A stretch of DNA of 64,000 nucleotides from NCBI GenBank assembly GCA_037074765.1, contig JBAMDO010000579.1, positions 124,001 through 188,000 on the forward strand. The letters are read 5' to 3'. This stretch comes from Mansonella perstans. Taxonomy: Eukaryota > Nematoda > Chromadorea > Rhabditida > Onchocercidae. The translations under genes and the position numbers were made by a program. Of this stretch, positions 48,701-61,900 are shown piece by piece. Position 1 is the stretch's first letter, and every line of letters starts with the position of its first letter. Under the pieces are notes generated by a model. The model was given only the letters and a program-made list of their open reading frames with translations, was not told where the DNA came from and searched no databases.

Positions 48701-50917
48701 CAGTAATATTTTCAATGAAACAAATGCCATTGCACAGCAAGTTTGGCTTTTCCAGCGTTACGAACAAGTTATGGAATACGAAAATACACCATTTTTCCCT
48801 CCGCCTTTTACACCGATATCGCACTTAATGATTCTGCTTAAATATTTCTGGAAGGTTAGAAAAATATCAGCTTAGAAATTCTCATATGAGTATGCAACTT
48901 TTTCAGCAAATTTTATTTTTAGTTACATAAAAGGAGTGGACGAAAAAGGCAGGGAGCTAGCAAACGAGGAGGATTCTTCGATTTTTCAATGAGTAAGTCA
49001 GATGCATTTTTTTAATTTTCAAAATTTCAAACTTTTTTAAATGTAATCTTATTTTTAGAGCTAAGTTTAAGCGATGACGAATTATGTTTGTTGCGTGATT
49101 TTGAGGAAGATTGCATGGATGATTTGTCGAGGAAGAAGAATCTCTCGCAGCCGTTGCAGGTCGATTATAACTTAAAAACAGCTGTAGGAAGGTAAATTTT
49201 TCTTCCTGAACAATTCATTGAGATGAGAAGAAAAAATGGATTACATGGATTTGTTTGATACTTCTATTTTTCACACATATTTTGGTCGACTTGTGGCTAG
49301 AGCAGTATTACAATAATTTGTTAAAATTCCTGCAGACAATTCATTGTCCAAATACAAATTCGAGAAAGTTGTGCATTTCAGAAGTGGTAGTCTGCAAGTT
49401 CAGCTAAATGACATGATAAATGAACATTGTAATATAAAATCGTTTCTACGAGAAATCGAATCAAAACTTTGTGCTATTGAGACGAATCAGGAAGCGTTGC
49501 TCAAATTATTACAAAGCTCCATTGACAAAGAAGGAAATTCGAAGAAATTATTAAGCAGTACAGAAGCAGATAGAAGAAAGGATCTAAGCTTTATGGAAAA
49601 GAAATCTTTAACAGGAAAAATAAAATCAGATGAAAAATATGTAAATATTAATGGCAGTGATGATGAAGAAATCAAAAAACTGCACTATACGGACAAGTTT
49701 CTAGAGAAACGTAATATCTACCAAATTACGAAGAGGTAAGTTAGAAAACTTAGGTTTCCAGATGTTCCTTTTCAAATTCTCTAAAATTTTTTGACACATT
49801 GGTAGTAGGCCAAATTGCTTCTTTCACTATAGATATTTGTATATCATGCATGACCTGTCGATTAAAGTCTAGTGTTGCAATCTGTGTGGGAATTTGCTCG
49901 ACTTAAATAACTTGATATATTAAAAGTTTCAGCAAATTTGGGACTATAGATGATTTCTACGATCCTTTGCTTTTCAAAGAGTTTTTTGGTAAATAAATTT
50001 CACTGAATATTGCTAATGAAAATAGAATATTGAATAGAAATTTATTTTTTAGTTCCAGAAGATCATTCATTTTTCGGGATGAAGTCTATACATCCATAAC
50101 AGATACAATTGAAATGCCCAAAGTACTGTATGCTTCTAATGATTCAGTTCAACCTATTACTTTGCCCAGCAATCTTGCAACACAACTTAATGATACGACA
50201 TTCAGGAATTTTGAGGAGGTACAGTAAGTCCATTCCAGATAGTCTTAAATTGATGAATTCAATTTTTTAAATTTTCAAGACAAAAAGATAATAGTTTCCT
50301 TATCAAAACATCAATAATAGCTCTGCTAAGCTAATTGTTGGCAATCTAAAAGTTTTTGAAGGGATTTTTTTAAATTGTCCTGTCTATTAGTATACCCCAT
50401 TCTCAATGGCAGAATAAATATATCAATATGATCGAGACTTTTTTCGAAGATTCTGGAAATATAAAAAAAACCGTAGCATTAGCCTACGTACCACTGAGAC
50501 AATATGACTTTTTTTTTTGGTCGAGATTGCTCATATCTTATTTGTCTTAATTGCCAACTTTATCTAACAAAGCACACAATGATGATCTATTTAGTTTCTC
50601 TTTTATCGAATTCGTGGAAAGTTTTGAATTTGAAACTAATTTGAATTAGTTAATTAACTTGAATTAGTTAGTTAGTTAGTTAGTAAATTTGAATTAGTTA
50701 TTATTTGAATTATTAATTTGAATTAAATTATTTACTTTAGGTTTCCAGCTATATAATGGGAAGACGAATACATGAAAGAAACATACAACCATCAGCAGGG
50801 CCTATTGATTTTGAAGTTATGCGTCGAACATTCAATCGAGAATTATCAGAATCGGCAAATAGCGATACAAATGAAACTACTATCTGTACACCACCATATT
50901 TCGAACTTGATGATTGA
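39757..50917 (+). CDS. TRPM-family cation channel
   Basis: A melastatin-type TRP channel of the nematode gon-2/gtl group; it forms divalent-cation-permeable tetramers. Exons, in phase to 1490 aa: 39757-39845, 40148-40316, 40752-40837, 41486-41657, 41808-41953, 42035-42181, 42359-42544, 42634-42786, 42865-42954, 43247-43370, 43447-43545, 43717-43926, 44123-44296, 44779-44824, 45009-45216, 45479-45640, 46001-46051, 46087-46228, 46355-46414, 46484-46639, 47002-47208, 47377-47628, 47932-48121, 48416-48518, 48704-48854, 48923-48992, 49059-49191, 49382-49735, 50053-50218, 50741-50917. The N-terminal TRPM homology region includes [57 protein letters not shown] and [14 protein letters not shown]. The S1 helix begins near residue 891. 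The pore is [15 protein letters not shown] (1087-1101), with S6 [17 protein letters not shown]. The TRP helix (QQVWLFQRY) and a charged coiled-coil region follow. No alpha-kinase domain. The first exon and the exon 5/6 and 9/10 borders are the least certain. Confidence 0.94.
49933..49988 (+). other. Possible alternative 56-nt exon in the TRPM gene
   Basis: Flanked by AGTTTCAG and a GTAAAT donor and open in the incoming phase (reads [19 protein letters not shown]). Including it shifts the next exon into a frame ending at TAA 50097-50099, giving a shorter C-terminus. Skipping it keeps the long frame to 50917. Confidence 0.35.
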
Positions 50918-51159
50918 TTGATTAGAAATATTTTGAATATTGTAAGGATTATAATTTCATAATACAGTACTACTCCAATTATCAACATTCCAACAAATAA
51001 TGAGAGATTCCACATTCTCTACATCATTCCTTTTCTACATCTTCAACAAAATCGATATGTTCTGCTTCCCACAAAGGACCTGACATGGAATGCTTGACCA
51101 GCATATATCGTAATCTTTAATTTAAGCGTTTAAAAAAAATTTGATTGAAAATAGTACAT

Positions 51160-51165
51160 AATAAA
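51160..51165 (+). terminator. Candidate polyadenylation signal of the TRPM gene
   Basis: AATAAA 243 bases after the TRPM stop codon, within T/A-rich sequence. Confidence 0.5.
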
Positions 51166-52589
51166 ATTTGAAATTGCTACGATCAATTATCATTCGTAGA
51201 ATAGTTAAAAATTAAGGAAAAGCGGAAATATCCTGAATCGAAGGCGATATTTAACATTTTCGTAATGTCTGACAAATTAAGTCTATTCGAGGTAGTTATT
51301 TTTAAAATTTTGCAAATTTTAGGCTTATCTAATGAGAGTATATGTGTCCAATTTAAGGTTAGGCAAGTCTTCCATTGAAATTGGTCGTAATTCATATTAT
51401 TGTTTTGTGCAGTATTTACCCAATACTTTTATGTTATTTTTTTTCTGAAATTAATTGAATTACATGTATTGGAATAAAAAATTAAATATTAATTTATTTA
51501 TGAAAAGTTTGGTGACAAAATTATTTTACTTACGCAGAGCGATTTCAATTAGTAGTAAATTGAATTGGACTACGGTAATTAAGCTCGCTCGCGTTACCGT
51601 TTCCTAACTTCACAATGTATTGGAATTTTAAGCGCAATTTCAACATCTGTACATTTGTAAGGAAAGCTATTTGATGTACAAAATTTAAATTGTGATAGCT
51701 TGACTTCGCGATAACTTTAAAGAACTTTTAGATGTAGAAAATATGAAAATTCTTTCAAAATTCAAATAAAGTAAGTGGGAGAATATAAAAAAATAGCTTA
51801 CCATAGTTGTTAATTCCAAAAAAGATCGATTTAAAGTTTATTGTTATCGTTTGTCTGATCAATCGATAAAACTTTTAAGACATCGAATAAATTAAGATCA
51901 TAATTGTGAACACTGTTAAAGACGAAATTTTTTATTTAATTCAATTTAATTTAATTTAATTTCCGAATATATCGAAGATCAGAGAAATATTGATATTATT
52001 TGTTAGACTATAAGAGAGATTATCTGCGATCTGTAAAGTGATCTTATAAATACTGGAATTGATAAGAAACAGATATCTAATATACATAGCATATATACAA
52101 ACACAGATATCGAAAGAAAATAGTAGTGATAAGGAAGCGATGCAGAGTGTTCGATCAAAAAGAGAATCCGGTGAAAGACGCTGAGAGTAATCAGGAAGAA
52201 TATCGGAGCATACATCGGGATTTATTTATTCCTTTTCTCTCGGAGAATCGTGTATCCTAAAAGAACAGTGACATCATTTCCGTTCGTCTATCCTTTATAC
52301 TTCTTACTCTTACCTAAAGGGCAGTGGAGAGCATAGATGTATTTCATGGAGTCACTTCATAAGCTATTCTTTTTTCCACCAACGATAGTATCATTCGTTC
52401 CATAGTTGTTCTATTTTTAGTTAAAAATTTGAGCATTATCTATTGGATTAATTTAAATTTATGTTTTAACTAATTAAATTACAATTGAACTAATTAATTT
52501 TCAACTAATTGAATTTTACAGCAAGTTTAAAATTTTGCATGAAAATTGTGAGATGCAACTTTTGTGAGAAAAGAAAATTAGCAATAATG

Positions 52590-52690
52590 GGTGGAAAGCG
52601 TAATCAGCGTGTAGAAAGCGTAGTCAGCAGCCCGTAATCCGTAATATCAGCGTATGAAAATCAATGGTTGGAAAGCGTAATCAGCAGACC
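52590..52690 (+). repeat. GGAAAGCGTAATCAGC repeat cluster
   Basis: Three copies of (T)GGAAAGCGTAATCAGC(AG), one with small changes, plus a partial GTAATATCAGCG, all within 100 bp upstream of the last gene. Confidence 0.75.
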
Positions 52691-52913
52691 CAACTAAAAG
52701 AAAGACCAATTTTTTAAAAAAAAAAAAAAAGGAAAGAATAAAAAGTTCGGGAAGTACACGGATTGTTGGAGAATTTCAGGTTGCGTTTGACACAGGGAAT
52801 CATTTCAGTATATCAGGATTTCGGAAGATTGTTGTATAACGAGTGTGACTTCGTACAATATAAAAAGAAATATTATTATCGGTAAATTCTTTTTATTTCT
52901 TATTAATAAATCA

Positions 52914-52923
52914 TTTTGTGCAG
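52914..52923 (+). promoter_or_regulatory. Candidate trans-splice acceptor at the start of the last gene
   Basis: ATTTTGTGCAG ends directly at ATG 52924. An acceptor joined to the start codon with no clear upstream coding exon fits SL addition, though a 5' UTR exon is also possible. Confidence 0.4.
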
Positions 52924-55900
52924 ATGGTTCTAAATTTAAACAATAACGTTGTTCCAGTTACTACAAATAACGAAACGAAGGATAGCTTGACTTCGCATTA
53001 CAAATCATCTCCGAAAGGTATTTTTTTTTTATAATTGGCAGCTTTTTTTTATGGCTTTTTTTAATTTCCAGATAAACTACAATTTTTTCATGTAAATTTA
53101 ACTTGCTATGTCAACTTAATGTTGTTGCTGTACAGAAAAATAAGCGCATGGATGCAACAACAGTTCATACCCCATTCTGTGCACCTCTCAGGAAACGATC
53201 AAACTATGCAACAAAACCAGGGGTATTCATTTGTCTCTCTTGATCATGTGGCCTAAAATTTATTATTTGTCGAATGAACCAAAGGCATGCTATTCATTTG
53301 TTTCTCTTCGTCATCTATGGCCTAGAATTTATTATTTGTCGGATGAACAAATATTGTTCATATTAAATTTTTTTTTCTGACACATGATAGTATCAATAAG
53401 TCATCTGTAGAAATCGCAAAATTATGACTTATAGGACGAAGGAGGAATTCCACCTAGGCCGTTGTCATCATCACAGCTTCATTCTTTTCGGGTAGACAAT
53501 TCGGCTGAAGGTTGTAATTACAATAGTACAACGATGAATGTTGCTCCAACGAAAGTGGATACATCTGCTACATTCGTATCTCGCAAGTTTTATTTTCCCA
53601 AAAATTAATTTATTGTATAGATAGATACACTCATTGGTACTTTGACGAGAGATTAAAAATTTTATAGATATGTTCGGTTTAAAGAGTATATTTTAGATAT
53701 ATCAAATATAATTTTTATGCATAAATCTAAAAAGAGATAAAACTTTAAAGAAAAAACTTTGGGAGTTTTTCAGAATTCCCAACTTTTTTACAGTTTTAAA
53801 ACTCGGCTTTATTTTAAATCATACTTTATTTAGGGGCACCTCGGAGGATCGAATCTTTAAGTGATGATCAAACAAATTTAATGCAGGTTGCTCCAGTATC
53901 TACATCACAATCGATAGTGATTCCGTGTGACAGTTCAAAATCATTTTTGCTCAAAAGCGTTACTCCATACGCACAGCAGATGACGGCAGTACCGAAAACA
54001 CTGTCCGAACTTATTCAGCCACCAGTACCATTTCCAGCACATTTAATCAGTTCGCTGGCTGCCAATCAAACTTTACCTCTTCCGCACTATAATTTCTCCG
54101 TTCCTACGACGAATGTAACCACTGGTATACTACCACATGGTCCAAACTATGATCATGCATCAGATGATAACGTTTGCAGAAATCGAGATCCTCTATTAGT
54201 AAAGGAAATGCTCCACGAAGGTCACTGCTGTGAGAATCCTCCACGCGGATTAAGACTTAAAACAACGGATGGACCATCTCCTGGAATATGTTCCGCTTAT
54301 GCGCGATGTGAGTGGAATGATAGCTCGAGACAATCAATGCTACCCTACTCTGGCCCTGGAACATCACGATTTTTTCCAGTTGATCAGGCATATAGTCGAA
54401 GCGCACCCCGTCGTCTTATGTTGCACAAATTTCCAGAGTCAGATTAGTAGGTTTTCTGAAAATCTTGTCAATTAGTTGTTGCGTTTTGTAGAATATTGCT
54501 GTTTCATTTTCCTTTTTCAGCAAAGCTTTTTAGCTCATATAAGAGCGAAAACTCTCTTCAAATTATCTTTAGCCTTGCTTCGAAGAATGAAAGAAAAGAA
54601 AAGGAAAATCTTATTTGTGTTCTGTTGTACTTAAAATGAATTTTTTCCTTGACACTATCAGAGTTATTGCTATTCTGTCTAAACACTACTTATTAAGTTA
54701 CGAAGCGGAATCATTTGGTAAACCAAATGGATTCAGGAGCAATAAAGAAGGTTGGCCAGAATTTAGAATTTATATGTACATTTAATTTTTTAAATTGTGT
54801 GAAACTTGAATAGCTGAAAGCTCTGATCCATGCCATTAATTACTATTTGCAGTGCCGTTATTCTCGACTGCTTTTCATTTTTTAAGAGTCTAGTACTTAC
54901 ATTGTACAGGAAATGAGGAAGCTTATATATAAATCGTACTATGTAGGAAATGCGGGACCAACCTCATCAATCATGCACTCTACGTATAGCGGTGCAAACA
55001 TTACGTACACCGCAGCAGGCACTGCACCACCTCCGAAAACGTATATTTTTTGTTTTTTTTTTTTTTTTTTTTATATATTTTACAAAGTCTGTTTGTCCTA
55101 GTTACTTTCTTGTTCATGAATTAAGTGATGAAAAGGGAATCTTTCTGTGATAATTCATAAATTTGGATTAATATTTGTACTTGTTCAAATTCATTTTTCG
55201 CAAAACTAGCTGTAAGCTTTTCGTTATTTCTCGTTTTTTTCTTTTTTTTCCTAGGATCGAAAGAGGAGATATCAGTTAATGTCGTTATAATGAATATGTA
55301 CCACAATATTTGAAGAAAAAAATTTTGCATTTTCTCCATATTTGTTTGCTGAAAAAAAACTTTGAACTAGAAGCTTTAACAGATCCGGCTTTCAAAATAC
55401 TTTGGAAAATTTCCTAAATTGAAGAATTAAAAGAATTGCTTTTTTAGTCTCATGTTTTGCAGACAAAGTATGTAGGAATTTTCTGAATTAGAAAATTGTA
55501 AACTTCTAAAGTTTAGATTTAGAGGCGATCCAGATCAAGTCGTTATATGCTCTTCGACAACCAATGGCAGAACTGTGACCTATCCGTACTCATCAAAATC
55601 AACATATACATACAATGAATGTGACACAGATCACGTAAAAACATCACCAAGAGAAGAGAAATGCAAATTTTCAATGCATGGGTAATTCTTTCCGAAAACT
55701 TCTGTTTCAAAATCGCCTTCAAATATTTGTTTGAGAGCACTTATGGAATAGTATCATGACACAGTTTTGTTCCATTATTGTTGGAGTCTTGAAGTGAAGT
55801 GTACTTCATTTCCCAAAATTTTGAGGATCCTAATGAATATTGTTTGTTTTGTCATTAGTGCATAAATCACTTAATAAAACATGGAATATATATTTCGATG

Positions 55901-58900
55901 TGTTAAACTGCATGGTAATTCTGGAATTTTGATTTAAATAAACTGATGGAGCAATATTATATACTAACACTATTTACCGATTTCAGTTCTTATTAGCATA
56001 ACTTTCTTTTAGTAACGGCAAATACAGCAAGAGGATATATAACGCAAATCTTGCACATCCTCCGACGACCATCATTAGTAAGTTCTGAAAGCAATGTTTA
56101 TTTCTAGCGTAAACCTAATTGATGAATAAAGTGAAATGCAATATTTCTTTTTCGCTTTTTTGATAAAATACTGCTACTGAGGGAAGACGACGAAAACATT
56201 ACAAATTTCCACGTTGAGTATAGAGAGGGATTAGTTTCTAGAAAATAAAATTCAATGTTTATTACATACTTCGACTCTTTTGGATGCGTACCTAGCTTTT
56301 TTAAAACTGTTTCTACTGCAGTTTTTTTAAATATTTTGGTGATTCTCACTGAAGAAATTTGTGGCATTTCACAAAAGGAATATGAAGATAAATCCGATTG
56401 ATGTATGTAATAATTTCAGACCCTTCGCTGAAAAAGAACAATCAGATGATCCATAGTCAAATAAGTTCAGTAGAAGAATGCCAACAGAATTTCAAAGAGG
56501 ACAAAAACATTAGCAGATCAGCAAAATCGATGTCGATTTTTTCAAAGTTCTATTTTCTTTCTCCGAGTAAAACAAAACAGCTCTAAATTTAAAGTCCTGA
56601 TTCTGATGGCTGATTGGGATTAGAATTGTACAAACTAACTATTTTGATTTGGAAAATTAGAATCTAAATCCCTATATGTTGGATTCGCTAAAATTTAAAA
56701 CCTCAGCAAAATTCGAATCTATCTGGTACTGAACAGCGAACATTGCAAAACTGAAAAATTAAACCTGGTGTAGGAAACTACCCAGAAGATGAACGATTCT
56801 CTATGTGGTTGAAGCTGGAAAATGTTACTTTAGGATTGGGATAAACTAAATGATATGATGCTTCAAGGAACCATTCAGTAAAACTCATGGTCTTGTTTGA
56901 TCAAGATAAAAATATGGCTGAAATTATGAAAAACTGTATATGCATCAAAGTAGGAGGCGGTGGGACTTACGTTTTATTCTTCCATAATGTTTTGAAGGGA
57001 CAACAAATTTCGAGCATACTATTTACATTTAAATCGTAGATGAGCTATTTTCTAAGTATGTTATAAGTGAGATCATCTACCTGCTATATTTCGTTACGGA
57101 ATAATAAGGTAACTAAATATTAAATAGGCGCAAAAGGAAATTTTGATTTGTACCCAGCAATAAGTAAAAGAAAAAGATGAACTGGCAGAACTTTTCTCGG
57201 TCTTTGAATTGTTTCTCATTTTAAGTGAGGTATAATTTGTATCTTTAGAAGTCCAACCCTTCAATAATAGATGTATCATCTGTTAATCTGCGCAAGCTTG
57301 TACATGAGTTTAGATATAGTTTTGTATGTGGGTATATGTGTAATGAACGAGACACTATGAACTTCAATCATAGTTCCAGTCTCTGTGTTTCGGCTGTAAA
57401 ATTTCGCGAAGGATGTATTGAAAACACTAGGTAGTATGCACTGGAAATACCGCAATCAGATGGTGTCTTCACTTTGATAATGCATTGGCATATTGGTATG
57501 TGTGTTCTTCGTGTTACTCAAAGAGCGAAGTGTTTGCTTTTTTCTTCTACTTTTGGGCTGAGACAAAAAAAGACTTTAACTTTAATCTTAACACTTGTTC
57601 TAAAGGTTCTATTTGGTTTTTTTGGCTATTTCTCTTTTTTAGCTTTTATATAAATGAAATTAAGGGGCTAACAATATCGATCATTAATTTAAAATTAAAT
57701 TTAATGATATGATGATATGAGATGTGCGAAATTCCTCAAGCAGATTTTGGATGAAGGACAGCAAAAAAAAAAAAAAAAACAACGTCAGAAGTTAATTATG
57801 AGTGTATTTGTAACGGTAATGAATGAAGTGGATTTAAATAGCATTTGTAAACGGTTTTCCTATATCAGTTCTTACCTGTGATTTGACAAGTTAGATTTCG
57901 AGCGCATCTTTTTAATTTTCAATTAATTGTTATCTTTAATAAGATTCTTCAATAAGGAAGGGCAGAAAAGTATTTCTGAAATTTAAGAAAGCGATTTTCA
58001 TAAATTCATGTTTTCTAATTACTGCTTCAGAAGGGACTGTTAGAAGTAGGTAGTATCAATCAGCTCATGATTTATGATTATGACTTGAGGCATTCATATT
58101 TACTCTCATTTTATATTCAAATAAATATACGAAAATACTACACTGCTTTCAGTTATGACAAACACACTAGTTATATGTCGGCAGTTTTCTTCTAGTTTTA
58201 ACTTTGAAGTGAATATTTGCTGAATCTGTATTATTCAGATCCATTTTTTTTTTGTGTTTATGTATAGTAAGCTGTTTTACATCATTCACAAGTCTTAAAT
58301 TTGCTTTTATATATTCCAGCATTTCCAGAGTTTTGAATTTTCATAATAGAAATAAATAGAAGAGAAGTGATTTTGCTTATATCATTTTATCTCACATCGG
58401 ATGTATAATTCTTGTGTAATTTATGTAATTCAAACAAATGGTTGTTGATGTAACAATTTGTATGAGTTCATGCACATCCATTCTGAAGTTTCTAAGATCG
58501 CCATCTACGAAATTAAAGGAAAAGATCAAAGATGACTTAAAATATTTGTGGATGATGATAGATTAACACTGGTTTTTGAACTAGATGATATGCTGGAACT
58601 GGAGAAATCCTCATGATTATTAAAATTTTTCTTTTTGAAATACTCATGACGAGAAATATTTAACTGGTTTTTGTCAAAGCAGAAAATTATTTAACATAAT
58701 TTCTCTGTTCTGCTACTTTTAAAAGAATTTTTTAAGCATGAATAGATTAAAACGCTAAGAGGACCGTTCGCAAATTCAAGTTTGTGATTGAAGCTGATGT
58801 GTGTAATGTGAGAATTGAAAATAAAGAGACAGAGGGTGAGTATTCAAAGATTCTTGCTTTTTAGATTTCAAATATTTCATAATATAATGAGCTAAGGTTG

Positions 58901-61900
58901 GAAATGATTACTGTTAAGTGAAGTTTTAGGACTTCGTTTTGTGGCTTGAAGCTAACTTTGAAAAAGCATAGGTTAGTACTTAGACAAAGACGAACTATCC
59001 GGGATGGAGGGAAAAAAGTTTTTTTTTAATATAATTACTATATTTTTCATCTTAATAGTCACAACTTGCAGAGCTATTTTAAAAGTATTTCAATCTGATT
59101 GTTAGAATTGATGATTTATGATCGTGCAATAACAAGAACCATGAACATTTAATTATGCTCTGATATCGTTAATGGCTCTTTTTTTTGTAATATTTAATCA
59201 AGGTTGGGTTTATGCGAATTCTGAGTAATGGTGATGCATGCTGGTTGGATCAAAATAATCGCTTGCAAAAGCTTTAACGTTATAAATTAGATAATGGGCG
59301 CTAGTGGGAAGACTTGTGCAAATGTAGAGTTCGCAGATGGCTTACTTTGAAAGCAAGTATCTAGAGAATCGATATGGCTTTATTTATAATAAGTTAGAGA
59401 TCGTTTAATTCTTGAAAATTCTAATTTTCTGGATACGTACGTAATTTTTGTTTTTCCCTGGTGAAATAATTTTATCAGAAGCTTTTTCTTCTTTAACACT
59501 AGATTTCATTATTTTCAGATATTCTACTGAAGTATTAAAGTTTTACCTGTGCTGTTATATTGCTTGCTTCATATATTTTACTATGCATAATTTTAATTGA
59601 AATTTGGCGAATTCTAAAATTTTATTCACATTTCATTTCACCACTTTCACATTTCGCTTAATGAACATTTCTTTGATTGCCACAAAGAAACTTTAGCTGT
59701 ACTGAAGTCAGATCTCTTGAAATAGGCATCATAATAATTCGAATTTTCTATAGTTTGAAAAATTGGTTACTTTCACTTTAGTTTAATATATATAATTGCG
59801 TTTTCAAATGTCTCATGTGGTTCATGCTTTCAAAGTGCTATACAAAATAAATTAACTGAAAAGTTTTATCCAGGCTAAAACACATGTTTTTTTATCATAT
59901 ATCAGATTTCTTGTTGGACTTTTTTCGATCATCGAGAAGCAGTTTTCTATTTGTAAGTTTGGCAAACGTTTATTCCGATTAATTATTAAAAAATATTGTT
60001 GGAATGGCTTTAAGATGACTGAAAAAGTAATAATTTTCAGTTCCTTAATAGTGCATCATTGTTATCAGTTAACTGATTCTGTGTTAATTACTCTTTTTTC
60101 TCTCCTTTTCACATTTCTTCCAATCTCTTTCTCTCCATGCATTCGGACAGCTGTTCAAACCTTCCGGACTTTTTTGAGGCAAAATAAAATGACTTTTCTC
60201 TCTCTTTGAAAACATAGCAATGGGCCTAAAGCGACCTATCCAGTACTAAAGAAATATGCTGTTTTGGCTCATTAAAGGCTTAGAAAATTAAAATTAGTAG
60301 ATTTGGAAATTCAAATTAGAAAATTTATTTTTTGACCTATTTGTTCCTGCCTGGCACTTGCCGCTAAGATGTTTTTCCAATTTAATGCGTTTTTTAAAAA
60401 TTTTGAGATAATCATTAAAAGGAAAAATACACAACGTCTAATATATTAATTATTCGACAACTTTTTCGCAATTGGAATTTAGGATTGAAAACTGTAGTCG
60501 GGAATTTTCGAAATCTGTACTATTTTAAGACGGCACTGAGTTAATAAAAACGTTGAGTTCAGCCAACAATGCAAGTAGGATTTGACAAATGTTTGTCATG
60601 AGACTTTTATTCTGAATATCCTGACGCATTAATATAGGTTACTTATAATTATAATGCATAGTAACTTGTTTACCAATTCCTTAAAATATGGATAATTTAC
60701 ATCGAATTCATATCATTATCAGAATTTTTCAGTTTCTCTACGCAGCCGATACAAACACAAGTTCATCTAGTATCAGAATTTGAAAAAACTCGTTTCACCT
60801 CATCATCATGTCCCACAAATACAACAAAAAATGTTACAGTTGAAGCGCTAGATGCATGTGATAATATCCAAATAGGTGGTGAGGTACGTAGAATATATTG
60901 TTGATCAAATTTCATATGGTTAAAGCAGGATCATTTTTTAGCATGATCTTGCCATATTTTCGACAAGAAGAGTTTTCTTGATCTTCGCAATTATGTATAG
61001 AATTAAAATGAATCGATGTTTTCTTTCGGATTCACTTTGAATTCAAAAAACAATGCTTTCAGGATGCTAGCAGTATTTCACGTGGGATTGATTCCAGAGC
61101 ATCCAGTATTCCAGGTAGTGCTAACGATGGAAATGACTGTCTGATGTTATCAGCAGATAAGCCAAAAAAACTAATGCAAGGTAACAAAGTAGGAGTTTTG
61201 ATTCTTGAAGAAATGAGTCGCGAAGAAAGAAGAAAGAGCTCATATATTTTATTATCTCGATATTTTCATTAACTTATAAGGGGCAGAGTGCTAGCTGAAG
61301 TTCTTTCAATTATTATAACCTATACTTGTTACAATGTGTGTATGTCATTACCGGAATATTTCTTCATTGCAGTTTATTTTATTCCATTTTCAGATCATTT
61401 TTTGGATGAGGACTCTTTACTAGAAAATTTACCCAAATTTGAACACTCCAGTGCGAGCGGTTTGCCGTATGAATTAACACGCAACATAAATTGTCTGTTG
61501 TCAAAATCGCCAAATGCGAAACCAGATTTTGTGAGCTATGGTAATGATAGGTATATCTCAAGGCAAAAGAAACCAATTCTTCAGGCGAGAAGTATCCACC
61601 GAAATATTGGTATTTCGACTCGTAATATCAATGAAGGAAGGCCAAGAAGTAAGTAGCGTCCCAGTTGCAAGTTTAGCATCTTTCTATTCGGCTATTTGTC
61701 GTTTAGTACTCTGCATATCTCTCTGTGTATAACAATCCATGTCACCATTTATAACATTTTACCTGATATATTTTCTAGTTGCACTGAGTTACTCATTCTG
61801 ATCAGCTTACTTGATTCTAAGCAGCTTCATTTATTTCAAGTTTTTGTTACCTTTGCCCTGATACGATTCAATTTTCCATACTCATACTGATGAGATTAAA

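Larger units (their letters stand above)
50918..52923. other. TRPM 3' UTR and intergenic region
   Basis: AATAAA at 51160-51165 is the likely TRPM polyadenylation signal. A short repeat lies at 52590-52690. No gene was recognised. Confidence 0.55.
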
